Shown: piece after piece, positions 23,298 through 31,699 of the stretch
Numbering within the stretch: position 1 is the first letter of the stretch
Layout of the letters: every line of letters begins with the position of its first letter
NCBI RefSeq assembly: GCF_006542765.1
Contig: NZ_SKCD01000011.1
Coordinates: 434,001 to 498,000, forward strand
From: Paenibacillus luteus
Lineage (GTDB): Bacteria > Bacillota > Bacilli > Paenibacillales > Paenibacillaceae
Direction of reading: 5' to 3'
Length of the DNA stretch: 64,000 nucleotides
Translations under genes and position numbers: made by a program
Notes under the pieces: model-generated
Databases searched by the model: none
Told to the model about the DNA's origin: nothing
The model's input: only the letters and a program-made list of their open reading frames with translations

Positions 23298-24788
23298 TTA
23301 ACGAATCCGGTAGCTGAGGTCATTCCAACGAAGCTCGTTGCGAATGCTTCGCACAGATGACTGTTTATCAATAACAACAGTCTCAATACCTACCAAATCA
23401 GCCCAATCCACCAGCTGCTCAGTCGTCACCACATAGGAGAACACCGTGTGATGCGCGCCGCCGGCATAAATCCAGCTCTCCGCTGCGTCGCGTAATGATG
23501 GCTCTGGCTTCCAAAGAACACGGGCAACTGGAAGCTTCGGCATTTCATGCGTCGGCTTAACAGCATCCACTTGGTTGATAATGAGGCGGAAACGATTTCC
23601 TAAATCGACAAGAGAAGCATTAAGCGCTGCGCCTGAACGACCGTCGAAGACGATACGTGCAGGATCAGCCTTGCCGCCTATGCCGAGCGGATGAACCTCA
23701 ATCTTCGGACGATTGTCTGCAATTGTCGGACATACCTCAAGCATATGGGAACCAAGCACAAGCTCATTTCCTTCTTCAAGATGGTAAGTGTAATCTTCCA
23801 TGAAGGAAGTGCCTTTGTTGTTCGCAATCAGCTTCATCAAGCGTGTAAGCGCAGACGTCTTCCAGTCGCCTTCGCCGCCGAAGCCATAACCTTGCTCCAT
23901 CAGTCGTTGAACGGCTAGGCCTGGAAGCTGCTTCATGCCGTGCAAATCTTCGAAGGAAGTCGTGAACGCGGAGAAGCCGCCCTCTTGCAAAAATGCTTTG
24001 AGTCCAAGCTCAATGCGGGCTTGTTCGCCAATAGATGCCCAAGATGCGGCATTACCACGTGTCTCGGATGAAATAACGTACTGCTCGCTGTATTCTTCAA
24101 GCAGCTGCTTTACTTCTGAATCAGAAACTTCATTCATACGAGCAACCAAATCCCCAATACCATAACCGTTGATTGACCAGCCAAACTTGATTTGCGCTTC
24201 AACTTTGTCACCTTCGGTAACAGAAACCTGGCGCATGTTGTCGCCGAAACGAGCAACCTTCAGATGACGGCCTTCATTTACAGCGATAGCTGTTCCCATC
24301 CAGCTGCCGATCCGAGCACGAGTCTCGTTATCTTCCCAGTGGCCGGTTACAACCTTACGCTCAATACCGAGACGGGAGAAAATATGTCCGTATTCACGGT
24401 CACCATGTGCGGATTGGTTCGTATTCATAAAATCCATATCGATCGTTTCCCAAGGGATGTCTCGATTGAATTGCGTATGAAGATGAAGAAGCGGTTTCCG
24501 AAGCTCGGACAAGCCATGAATCCACATTTTTGCCGGGGAGAACGTGTGCATCCAAGTAATAATTCCTGCACAGCTCTCATCCGCTTTCGCCTCGATACAA
24601 AGCTTGAAAATATCTTCTGGCGTTGTTACAACAGGTTTAAACACGATTTCAGAGGTAATGACCGCTGCATCATTCAATGCCGCAGTAATAATACGTGAAT
24701 GCTGAGCAACTTCCTCAAGCGTCTCCGGTCCGTACAAGTGCTGACTTCCGGTAACAAACCAAAATTGATAAGGTTTTACTTGCAACAT
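23298..24788 (-). CDS. araA: L-arabinose isomerase
   Basis: A 496-residue enzyme converting L-arabinose to L-ribulose, the first step of arabinose use, in the cytoplasm. Sequence markers include the start FWFVTGSQHLYGPETLEEV, GIITWMHTFSPAKMWI, LHLHTQFNRDIPW, and the C-terminal GGAHHTVFSYVVTTEQLVDWA with its metal-site His. Length is normal for the family. GGAGGA lies about eight bases before the ATG. The other ara genes (araB, araD) are not in this window, so araA is transcribed alone here or the locus is split. The upstream region has promoter, cre and AraR-type sites that fit sugar induction and carbon repression. Confidence 0.97.
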   Translation of the reverse strand: MLQVKPYQFWFVTGSQHLYGPETLEEVAQHSRIITAALNDAAVITSEIVFKPVVTTPEDIFKLCIEAKADESCAGIITWMHTFSPAKMWIHGLSELRKPLLHLHTQFNRDIPWETIDMDFMNTNQSAHGDREYGHIFSRLGIERKVVTGHWEDNETRARIGSWMGTAIAVNEGRHLKVARFGDNMRQVSVTEGDKVEAQIKFGWSINGYGIGDLVARMNEVSDSEVKQLLEEYSEQYVISSETRGNAASWASIGEQARIELGLKAFLQEGGFSAFTTSFEDLHGMKQLPGLAVQRLMEQGYGFGGEGDWKTSALTRLMKLIANNKGTSFMEDYTYHLEEGNELVLGSHMLEVCPTIADNRPKIEVHPLGIGGKADPARIVFDGRSGAALNASLVDLGNRFRLIINQVDAVKPTHEMPKLPVARVLWKPEPSLRDAAESWIYAGGAHHTVFSYVVTTEQLVDWADLVGIETVVIDKQSSVRSIRNELRWNDLSYRIR

Positions 24789-24809
24789 TTAATGGTTCCT
24801 CCTCAAAGT

Positions 24810-24884
24810 TTTGCGAATGCAAAACTGCTTCGTAAGCATTCACTTAGGTTTGCGAATGCAAAACTGCTTCGTAAGCATTCACTT
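24810..24884. repeat. Tandem duplication of a 36-base palindromic repeat
   Basis: Two identical 36-base copies (24810-24845 and 24849-24884) lie 39 bases apart in the araA leader. Each contains a GAATGC...GCATTC inverted repeat that could fold as a hairpin. The unit looks like a dispersed intergenic palindromic repeat; other genomic copies cannot be checked here. Confidence 0.85.
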
Positions 24885-24939
24885 GTCTCAAATCATATTC
24901 ATGGTTTAGAAAATACAATTGCCTGAAATTCCAAGTTCA

Positions 24940-25012
24940 ACTTGTACGGACATTAGTGCGAATTATCACTGGTATGACGGAGCACTTGTACATACAACTT
25001 GACGTACGTTTA
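24940..25012 (-). promoter_or_regulatory. AraR-type operator sites upstream of araA
   Basis: The best match to the B. subtilis AraR consensus ANTTGTNCGTACAANT is 24984-24999 (ACTTGTACATACAACT). Weaker matches lie at 24940-24955 and, overlapping the best one, at 24997-25012. Their position just after the promoter -10 fits repression relieved by L-arabinose. The regulator gene is not in the window. Confidence 0.6.
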
Positions 25013-25040
25013 TCATACTCCGAACAGGGAACGTTTTCAA
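25012..25040 (-). promoter_or_regulatory. araA promoter overlapping a cre (CcpA) site
   Basis: On the minus strand TTGAAA (25035-25040) and TATGAT (25012-25017) have a 17-base spacer. The stretch 25026-25040 reads TTGAAAACGTTCCCT on that strand, matching the cre consensus WTGNAANCGNWNNCW at every fixed position. CcpA binding here would cover the -35 box and repress in glucose. Confidence 0.65.
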
Positions 25041-25197
25041 TATCATTCCCTTATAATTTTCAAATCAATATAAGGTGAACTTAGAAAATTATCAACTTCA
25101 CCTATGAATAGCAATGTGTTCCCTGCTGATTTCTCTCTCTCAATCATTTCATCATCTAAAATTCGAGACGTCTATGTTTATGACTCTCTTCAGTTTC

Positions 25198-25386
25198 TCA
25201 CCCGATTTGCTCCAGACGGTAGGTGTAACCGCAGAAGGAGCAGCGAAACAAGACGCTTTTGTCCCCGATCGTAAAAGTCAGCCTATCATCATCCTCAATT
25301 TCGATAAATTCTCTTCCATGCTCGTCCCGATCTCCTGTTGCAAACATTGCTGTTTTATTGCCGCATTCACATTCAAAACTCATCAT
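25198..25386 (-). CDS. Small zinc-ribbon-like protein
   Basis: A 62-residue protein with two cysteine pairs: CECG near the N-terminus and CSFC near residue 50, separated by an acidic stretch (DEHGREFIEIEDDDRL). The pairs suggest a single structural zinc site. GAGGAG lies about ten bases before the ATG at 25386; a TTG six bases earlier is another possible start. It is leftward and alone, between the araA control region and a methyltransferase gene on the other strand. No larger domain is present; a nucleic-acid or protein-binding role is inference. Confidence 0.65.
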   Translation of the reverse strand: MMSFECECGNKTAMFATGDRDEHGREFIEIEDDDRLTFTIGDKSVLFRCSFCGYTYRLEQIG

Positions 25387-25593
25387 AATCAAATTGCTCC
25401 TCTTTTTTTGAAAGGTATCTTTGTCCCCTATGAAGCAGCATCGTTGCAGCCGCGGTACTCTTCCCTTCTGGTTACGAATAAATACCAGTCTACAAATGAC
25501 ACGGTTTCATTGCTTCATTGGGTTACCTTCGATATAATTAGCGTTGACATTATTATATTACAAAAACAACGTCAAGGAAGGGTTACGAATAAC

Positions 25594-26460
25594 ATGTACA
25601 TAGCAGATAAATGGGTGGATTACGAGGTTATAGATACGGGTGATGGAGATAAGCTAGAGCGTTGGGGCAATTACACGCTTCGCAGGCCTGACCCGCAAAT
25701 TATTTGGCCGATTGTCAATGAAACGGGCCAATGGAAAAAAGCGGATGGTCATTACCATCGCAGCAACTCCGGCGGTGGCCAGTGGTCGATGAACGAATCG
25801 CTGCCTGAACGCTGGACGATTTCCTATGGCGAGCTTAACTTCCATATTAAGCCAACCAATTTCAAGCATACCGGCTTATTTCCAGAACAAGCAGTCAACT
25901 GGAGCTGGATGATGGACAAAATTCGCTCGGCAGGCCGCCCAATCCGCGTTCTAAACCTGTTCGCTTACTCTGGCGGAGCAACGGTTGCCGCTGCGGCTGC
26001 AGGCGCAGAAGTGTGCCACGTCGACGCTGCCAAGGGCATGGTGCAATGGGCTAAAGATAACGCTCAGCTCTCAGGTCTTGAATCGGCCCCTATCCGTTAT
26101 ATTACGGATGATGTATTCAAGTTTGTTCAACGCGAACAGCGCCGCGGCAAACAATATGACGCTATTATTATGGACCCACCTTCTTACGGACGTGGACCGA
26201 ATGGGGAAACCTGGAAGCTTGAAGAGAATCTATTCCCTTTTCTTCAATCCTGTACAACCATCTTATCAGACAATCCATTATTTCTGTTAATCAACTCCTA
26301 TACAACAGGTCTATCGCCATCTGTGCTGCATAATTTACTGCATATGACGATGAATGCCAAATACGGCGGCGAAATCAATTGCGGTGAGATCGGATTGCCC
26401 ATTACTAAATCCGGATTAAATTTACCTTGCGGCATTCTGGGACGCTGGGAGTCCAAGTAA
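25594..26460 (+). CDS. Class I SAM-dependent methyltransferase (RlmI/RlmK-like)
   Basis: A 288-residue cytoplasmic enzyme. The SAM site includes LNLFAYSGGATVAAAAAGAE (motif I, near 105-125) and VDAAKGMVQWAKDNA; the catalytic-type motif MDPPSYGRGPNGETW near 183-198 is typical of COG1092 rRNA cytosine-5 methyltransferases and relatives. The N-terminal 90 residues resemble the lead region of this group but lack a clear PUA domain. The ATG at 25594 is preceded by GGAAGG about 11 bases away; the open frame extends to 25114 without coding character there. Its stop overlaps the start of the pseudouridine synthase gene, so both modify RNA from one transcript. Confidence 0.85.
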   Translation: MYIADKWVDYEVIDTGDGDKLERWGNYTLRRPDPQIIWPIVNETGQWKKADGHYHRSNSGGGQWSMNESLPERWTISYGELNFHIKPTNFKHTGLFPEQAVNWSWMMDKIRSAGRPIRVLNLFAYSGGATVAAAAAGAEVCHVDAAKGMVQWAKDNAQLSGLESAPIRYITDDVFKFVQREQRRGKQYDAIIMDPPSYGRGPNGETWKLEENLFPFLQSCTTILSDNPLFLLINSYTTGLSPSVLHNLLHMTMNAKYGGEINCGEIGLPITKSGLNLPCGILGRWESK

Positions 26461-27173
26461 TGCCAATAACAGTATTGTTCGAAGATAACCATGTGCTGGC
26501 TGTCGTCAAGCCACCTGGCATTTTGTCTCAAGAAGACGATACCGGTGATGCTGACATGCTTACGCTCCTGAAACAGGATTTAAAACAGAGACATAACAAG
26601 CCGGGAAATGTATTTCTCGGCCTGGTCCACCGTCTGGACCGTATGGTAGGCGGTGCCATGGTTTTTGCTAAAACCTCGAAAGCCGCTTCTCGACTATCCG
26701 AATCTGTTCGAAACCGCCAATTCGGCAAAACGTATGTATGCGTCGTACAAGGAACTCCTGCCAAGCCACAGGCCCGGCTAACGCATTATATTCTTAAAGA
26801 CAGCAAGCAAAATCAAGTAACGGTCTATAACAAGCCTGTTGCCGAAGCAAAGGAAGCTGTTCTCGAGTATGAAGTAACAGCAGTAACTGGCCGTTATTCT
26901 CTCGTTGCAGTAAAACTCCATACTGGACGGCCTCATCAAATTCGCGCACAGCTTGCGCATATAGGTTGTCCGCTTGTCGGCGACCTTAAATATGGTGCGA
27001 AGCCGACCGGAGGAATTTCTGAAATCGCCTTATGGTCAACCTCCATATCCACGCCCCATCCTGTCTCAAAAGAATGGATGGTATTCCGCTCCATTCCAAG
27101 CGGCTCCGCAGCGTGGTCCTGGTGGTCTTATGAGCAACTTGAAGTAGCCTCCAGCATGCTGAGCAATGGATGA
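26460..27173 (+). CDS. RluA-family pseudouridine synthase
   Basis: A 237-residue enzyme that isomerises uridine to pseudouridine in RNA. The catalytic Asp is in VHRLDRMVGGAMVFAKT near residue 60, and KTYVCVVQG and GRPHQIRAQLAHIGCPLVGD are the other family blocks. No N-terminal S4 domain is present; the protein starts almost directly with the catalytic domain (ITVLFEDNHVLAVVKPPG). Its ATG overlaps the TAA of the methyltransferase gene (TAATG), showing coupled translation, with GGGAG upstream. The target (rRNA or tRNA position) cannot be told from sequence alone. Confidence 0.92.
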   Translation: MPITVLFEDNHVLAVVKPPGILSQEDDTGDADMLTLLKQDLKQRHNKPGNVFLGLVHRLDRMVGGAMVFAKTSKAASRLSESVRNRQFGKTYVCVVQGTPAKPQARLTHYILKDSKQNQVTVYNKPVAEAKEAVLEYEVTAVTGRYSLVAVKLHTGRPHQIRAQLAHIGCPLVGDLKYGAKPTGGISEIALWSTSISTPHPVSKEWMVFRSIPSGSAAWSWWSYEQLEVASSMLSNG

Positions 27174-27193
27174 ACAGGAAGGAAGATCACTAA

Positions 27194-28453
27194 ATGCGCC
27201 GCAAAAGGGCCCATCGTAAGTTGCAAACCGTTTTATTAATGCTTAGTGTGATCGGTCTATTAATTATCTTTTTCGTTCCCTCTCTTTTCGAGAGGGCTAC
27301 CGCACCTCCAGCTCCGGCGACAGAGGCAACAGCAGAGCCTCCTCCGGATCAGCAAGCAACCATTACGCCTTCACCGTCACCGATTCCTGCACAGCCTACT
27401 CCATCGCCAGAACCTGTTTATGCCGATGCGGTATGGATGGCGGTCGGCGATATCATGATGCACACCCCCCAGCTTCCAGGCTCCTACGACAAGGCGAAGA
27501 AACGATATAATTTTGATCCTTTTTTTGCAGAGGTCAAGCCGATCCTCGAACAGGGTGATTGGGTTATTGCGAATTTAGAAACGCCGATGGCAGGAGCTGA
27601 CTTCGGCTACTCCGGTTATCCGAACTTCAATGCACCATCCGAGCTCGGGGATGCACTGAAGAATGCTGGTTTTAATCTGATCACTAACGCTAATAATCAC
27701 TCCTTGGATCAAGGAGAATCCGGTGTGCTGCGCACGCTCGAAAACCTAAAGGCTCTGGATATACCGACAAAAGGCACAGCTGCCTCGCAGAAAGAAGCAG
27801 ACGCTTTTCTGCTATCAGAGAAAAATGGAATAGTTATGGGATTGCTTGCTTATACGTATGGTACGAATGGCATTCCGTTGCCTGAAGGAAAACCTTATCT
27901 GGTATCGCTGATCGAAGAGAACAAAATCATCGCAGACATAACCCGGCTTAGGGAAGCAGGCGCGGATCTGATTACGGTTTCCCTTCATTTTGGGACAGAA
28001 TATCAGGTTACGCCAAATGAAGAACAGAAACGTCTTGCAAGAAAGCTGATCGCTGCGGGAGCAGACATTATCGCAGGCTCTCATCCTCATGTCATACAGC
28101 CCTACGAAGTCATTGAATCGTCAGACGAGAACGGACATGCCAAAAAGGGCCTTATCATTTATTCTATGGGTAATTTTATTTCCAACCAACGGGGCGATAC
28201 GAAGGATTACGGGGTTATTTTTAAAGTAAATGTTCGTAAAAATATGAATGACGGTACTGTCGACCTGACAGAAATTGAATCCATTCCAACCTGGGTGCAC
28301 CGCTATAAACCAGATCATTCCTATCGTTACCGGATTTTGCCGATTGATGATACGCTTGCAGCATCCAGCGATACGCTATTAACCAAAGCCGACTACGATT
28401 TGCTTCAAAAAAATGTTGACCTGCTGCGCAATCGGCTCGAGTCGATGAAATAA
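27194..28453 (+). CDS. CapA-family poly-gamma-glutamate-type metallophosphatase-like protein
   Basis: A 419-residue protein with an N-terminal signal-anchor helix (VLLMLSVIGLLIIFFVPSLF), a Pro/Thr/Ala-rich spacer (about 35-75), and a CapA domain from about 80 on. Motifs include VGDIMMH, WVIANLETPM, NANNHSLDQG and IIAGSHPHVIQPYE, matching the metal-binding residues of the calcineurin-like fold. CapA/PgsA proteins act on the outside in poly-gamma-glutamate synthesis, but capB/capC are not nearby, so this may be a stand-alone envelope protein. GGAAGGAAG precedes the ATG. It lies 20 bases after the pseudouridine synthase gene and may be cotranscribed. Confidence 0.88.
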   Translation: MRRKRAHRKLQTVLLMLSVIGLLIIFFVPSLFERATAPPAPATEATAEPPPDQQATITPSPSPIPAQPTPSPEPVYADAVWMAVGDIMMHTPQLPGSYDKAKKRYNFDPFFAEVKPILEQGDWVIANLETPMAGADFGYSGYPNFNAPSELGDALKNAGFNLITNANNHSLDQGESGVLRTLENLKALDIPTKGTAASQKEADAFLLSEKNGIVMGLLAYTYGTNGIPLPEGKPYLVSLIEENKIIADITRLREAGADLITVSLHFGTEYQVTPNEEQKRLARKLIAAGADIIAGSHPHVIQPYEVIESSDENGHAKKGLIIYSMGNFISNQRGDTKDYGVIFKVNVRKNMNDGTVDLTEIESIPTWVHRYKPDHSYRYRILPIDDTLAASSDTLLTKADYDLLQKNVDLLRNRLESMK

Positions 28454-28467
28454 TGGATCTCCTTCAT

Positions 28468-28896
28468 TTACAAGTTAGCTACTTTACCTAACAAATAAAC
28501 AAGCAGCTGCTGATTATGGGAGGAAATGCGGTCCAACGATTGTTCGATCATTCCGGTTCGAATCGTTGAACCGCGTTCCGCTTCCGCCTTCCCTTTCTCC
28601 GATACCGCGACCCACACAATTCTTCGATCATTATTATCTCTGGAGCGTTCAATGAGTTCATTTCGTTCCATTCGGTCCAGCAGTGTCGTAATTGCCGCAG
28701 GCGTTGTTGCCAAATACTGAAGCAAATCAGATGGCTTCATCGGCTGATGCTGCAATAATAGCTCAAGTACATTCAACTGGCCTTCCGTCAAAGGTGCAAG
28801 CGATTGCTCCAAGTTGTTTTTCCATTCCCGCGAAAGCTTTGTCCATAATCGAGTAAATTCTCCAGACACCATAGCTTCACACCTGCTCTCTGTCAT
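28468..28896 (-). CDS. MarR-family transcriptional regulator
   Basis: A 142-residue regulator with a winged helix at about 40-100: LTEGQLNVLELLLQHQPMKPSDLLQYLATTPAAITTLLDRMERNELIERSRDNNDRRIVWV, cited here only in its key parts (TTLLDRME recognition helix, DNNDRR wing). Such proteins bind palindromic operators as dimers and respond to small phenolic or oxidant signals. Its stop is only 14 bases from the convergent CapA-like gene stop. AGGTGG is a few bases before the ATG. The upstream 28897-29076 region holds its promoter. The target is unknown. Confidence 0.9.
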   Translation of the reverse strand: MTESRCEAMVSGEFTRLWTKLSREWKNNLEQSLAPLTEGQLNVLELLLQHQPMKPSDLLQYLATTPAAITTLLDRMERNELIERSRDNNDRRIVWVAVSEKGKAEAERGSTIRTGMIEQSLDRISSHNQQLLVYLLGKVANL

Positions 28897-29076
28897 TTTC
28901 CACCTATTTACCGTTTATTATACCAGTCTTCATTGTCGATTAAAAGGTTAACCCGATTAATAATTTGTGTCATTAATCGATACAATAATGAACATTTAGA
29001 CAGCGTTAGACATACAATGTGGCGAAAGCCCAGTGAGATGTCTATTTTTGCTTAGCAAGCAAGGAGCGTGAACCCA

Positions 29077-29244
29077 GTGGATGAACGAAAAGCTGTCATT
29101 ATTCAAAAAATTAAAAACTATGGCATTATAAAAGACCCACAATGGCTGGACCGCCCAGATGAGCTGGTACCATTGTGGGTCATGCTTGAAGCTATTTTAG
29201 AAGTAATTGAACGGTTTGATCCGCCTAATCGGCCTTTTGACTAG
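29077..29244 (+). CDS. Small acidic protein, convergent overlap with parC
   Basis: A 55-residue protein starting at GTG 29077 with AAGGAG ten bases upstream. It contains [20 protein letters not shown] and [14 protein letters not shown], a conserved-looking, helical sequence without cysteines or membrane segments. The last 20 bases overlap the 3' end of parC on the other strand. It is too short for routine calling but has a good ribosome site and protein-like composition. Function not recognised. Confidence 0.7.
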   Translation: MDERKAVIIQKIKNYGIIKDPQWLDRPDELVPLWVMLEAILEVIERFDPPNRPFD

Positions 29245-31687
29245 CATCGTTGACAGAGCGCGCAAGCGTCTTCGTGATGACGTCATTTTTCTCTACTGGG
29301 AAAATAAGCTTGCCTATCGACTTGCGTTCTTCAATCGATGCTTTCTCCGATAAAGCGTTCAGCTTTGCACCGGAAGATGTAATCGCGACAATATCCATCG
29401 CTTCCTTGCAATAATAAGCTCCAATCAGCGCTGAACCGTTTGGACGCACGCGCTTGCCTTCCTTAAACTCAAAGGTTTGCACGCCTTTACCGCCCCTGCC
29501 TTGAATCGGATAGTCTAGCAGCAGGGTTCGCTTAGCGTAACCGATGTCCGTAATGACGAGCACTTCGCCCTCATCCTCAGAAACCCATTCCGCTGCGATT
29601 AGCTCGTCTCCATCCTTAAGCTGTATGCCTCTCACCCCGGTCGCTACTCTACCCATAGGGTTAACCTCGGTTTCCGTAAACCGAATACTCATGCCTAGCT
29701 TGCTAATGAGCATAATTTGCTTCGAACTGTCACTAAGCACAACCCGGATGACCTCATCGCCATCCGCTACTTTGACAGCGGCAACCGCTGTTGATCTTGT
29801 CGTCGCATATTCCTTGAGCTCAGTTCGCTTTACCTGTCCTCGCTTGGTTACGAACACCAGAGATCCGGCAGTAGCCATTATATCTTTAATCGGGATAATG
29901 CTTACGATTGCATCATCTTTGGGAATAGGTACCACATTGACGATTGCAGTCCCGGTATCCTTCCATTTGAATTCCGGAATTTGATGGACAGGCAATAAAT
30001 AATATTGGCCTTTACGAGTAAACAACAGCAGGTTGTCAATCGTATTGACCGCCAGCAAATCCCTTACATAGTCGCCATCCTTCACGCCTGCATTTTGCAG
30101 TTCGCCGCCTGAGCGAGTGAAGGAAAGCATACTTGTGCGCTTCACATAGCCATCCTGGCTTAACGTGACTAGAACATCCTCAGATGTAACAAGCACCTCA
30201 ACATTCACCTTGAGCTCCTCGATCTCGCCACGCAGATCTGAACGCCGGTCAATGCCATATTTCGTTTGAATTTCAAGCAACTCATCCTTAATGACGCCGA
30301 TTAGCTTCTTCTCACTGGCAAGAATGGATTTCAAGTAAGCAATCTTTTTCATTGCCTCCTTAAGTTCCTTCTCAAGCGTCGTAATTTCAAGATTAGTTAA
30401 ACGATAAAGCTGCAAAGTCAGAATAGCATCCGCTTGTCGCGCCGTGAAGCCGAATTTGGCAATGAGATTGTCCTGTGCATCCCCACGGTTTTTGGATGCT
30501 TTAATCGTTGCGATCACTTCATCCAGTATATTAAGAGCCTTAACTAGGCCTTCCACCACATGTGCTCGATCCTCGGCTTTCTCAAGATCGTATTTGGTAC
30601 GGAAGGAGACAACTTCCTTCTGATGGTCGATATAAGCGGACAAAATTTGCTTAAGTCCCAACTGCATTGGCGTTTTGTTCACGATAGCAACCATATTGAA
30701 GCTGTATGCAACCTGAAGGTCTGTCTTCTTGAACAAATAAGCCAAAATGCCTTGAGCATCGGCATCCTTCTTAAACTCAACCACAATTCTTAAGCCATTG
30801 CGCCCGCTTTCGTCGCGAACCTCTGCAATGCCTTCGACTTTTTTCTCCAGACGGATATTTTCCATCGCAGTTACCAGTCTTGATTTTACAACCTGATACG
30901 GAATTTCAGTAACGACTAATTGCTGCTTACCTCCGCGCATGTCTTCAATCACCGTTTTTGCTCGGATATAAATGCGGCCTTTACCGGTAGCATACGCGTC
31001 ACGAATGCCTTCTTCGCCCATAATAATACCGCCAGTTGGAAAATCCGGTCCCTTTACGTAAGTCATAAGCTCTTCCAATGTAAGCTCTGGGCTTGCCATA
31101 AGCGCGATACACGCGTCGATGACCTCGCGTAGATTATGGGGAGGGATTTCCGTGGCAAAGCCGGCAGAGATGCCGCTGGTCCCGTTTACAAGCAAATTGG
31201 GATACCGCGAGGGCAGCACAACCGGCTCCTTCGTCGTATTATCGAAATTATCCTTGAATTGCACCGTACGTTTCTCAATATCCCGAAGCAGCTCCATCGC
31301 TATTGGAGACAAGCGTGCCTCCGTATAACGCATGGCTGCTGCAGGATCATCATCCTGAGAGCCCCAGTTTCCATGACCATCTACCAGTGGATGCCCCATC
31401 TTCCAAGGCTGTGCCATACGCACCATGCCCTCATAAATGGATGAGTCTCCATGAGGATGATAATTGCCCATGACGTCGCCGACCGTCTTAGCTGATTTGC
31501 GGTATTGCTTGTCCGGCGTATTGCCAGAATCGTACATCGCATATAGAATACGACGCTGCACCGGCTTAAGGCCATCGCGAACGTCAGGAATGGCGCGGTC
31601 CTGAATAATATACTTTGAATAGCGTCCAAAGCGGTCTCCTACAACCTCTTCCAAAAACGCCGGCAAAAACTGTTCCAGCATACTCAT
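29225..31687 (-). CDS. parC: DNA topoisomerase IV subunit A
   Basis: An 820-residue subunit that breaks and rejoins DNA to separate replicated chromosomes, acting with ParE. The active-site Tyr is Y121 in [11 protein letters not shown]. The quinolone-resistance region is wild type: [11 protein letters not shown], with Ser82 and Glu86 at the positions of S. aureus Ser80 and Glu84. The C-terminal half (about 490-800) has beta-propeller blade repeats such as [18 protein letters not shown]. The rather short C-terminal domain and the pairing with parE favour topoisomerase IV over gyrase A. It lies 12 bases downstream of parE in one leftward operon. Confidence 0.95.
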   Translation of the reverse strand: MSMLEQFLPAFLEEVVGDRFGRYSKYIIQDRAIPDVRDGLKPVQRRILYAMYDSGNTPDKQYRKSAKTVGDVMGNYHPHGDSSIYEGMVRMAQPWKMGHPLVDGHGNWGSQDDDPAAAMRYTEARLSPIAMELLRDIEKRTVQFKDNFDNTTKEPVVLPSRYPNLLVNGTSGISAGFATEIPPHNLREVIDACIALMASPELTLEELMTYVKGPDFPTGGIIMGEEGIRDAYATGKGRIYIRAKTVIEDMRGGKQQLVVTEIPYQVVKSRLVTAMENIRLEKKVEGIAEVRDESGRNGLRIVVEFKKDADAQGILAYLFKKTDLQVAYSFNMVAIVNKTPMQLGLKQILSAYIDHQKEVVSFRTKYDLEKAEDRAHVVEGLVKALNILDEVIATIKASKNRGDAQDNLIAKFGFTARQADAILTLQLYRLTNLEITTLEKELKEAMKKIAYLKSILASEKKLIGVIKDELLEIQTKYGIDRRSDLRGEIEELKVNVEVLVTSEDVLVTLSQDGYVKRTSMLSFTRSGGELQNAGVKDGDYVRDLLAVNTIDNLLLFTRKGQYYLLPVHQIPEFKWKDTGTAIVNVVPIPKDDAIVSIIPIKDIMATAGSLVFVTKRGQVKRTELKEYATTRSTAVAAVKVADGDEVIRVVLSDSSKQIMLISKLGMSIRFTETEVNPMGRVATGVRGIQLKDGDELIAAEWVSEDEGEVLVITDIGYAKRTLLLDYPIQGRGGKGVQTFEFKEGKRVRPNGSALIGAYYCKEAMDIVAITSSGAKLNALSEKASIEERKSIGKLIFPVEKNDVITKTLARSVNDASQKAD

Positions 31688-31699
31688 GCAGTAATCCCC

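Noticed and set aside
24810..24884. CRISPR-like direct repeats
   Set aside because: Only two copies with a three-base spacer; a tandem duplication, not an array.
25114..25593. N-terminal extension of the methyltransferase
   Set aside because: The extension has no coding character, overlaps a good leftward gene and lacks a ribosome site; the start at 25594 fits the family.
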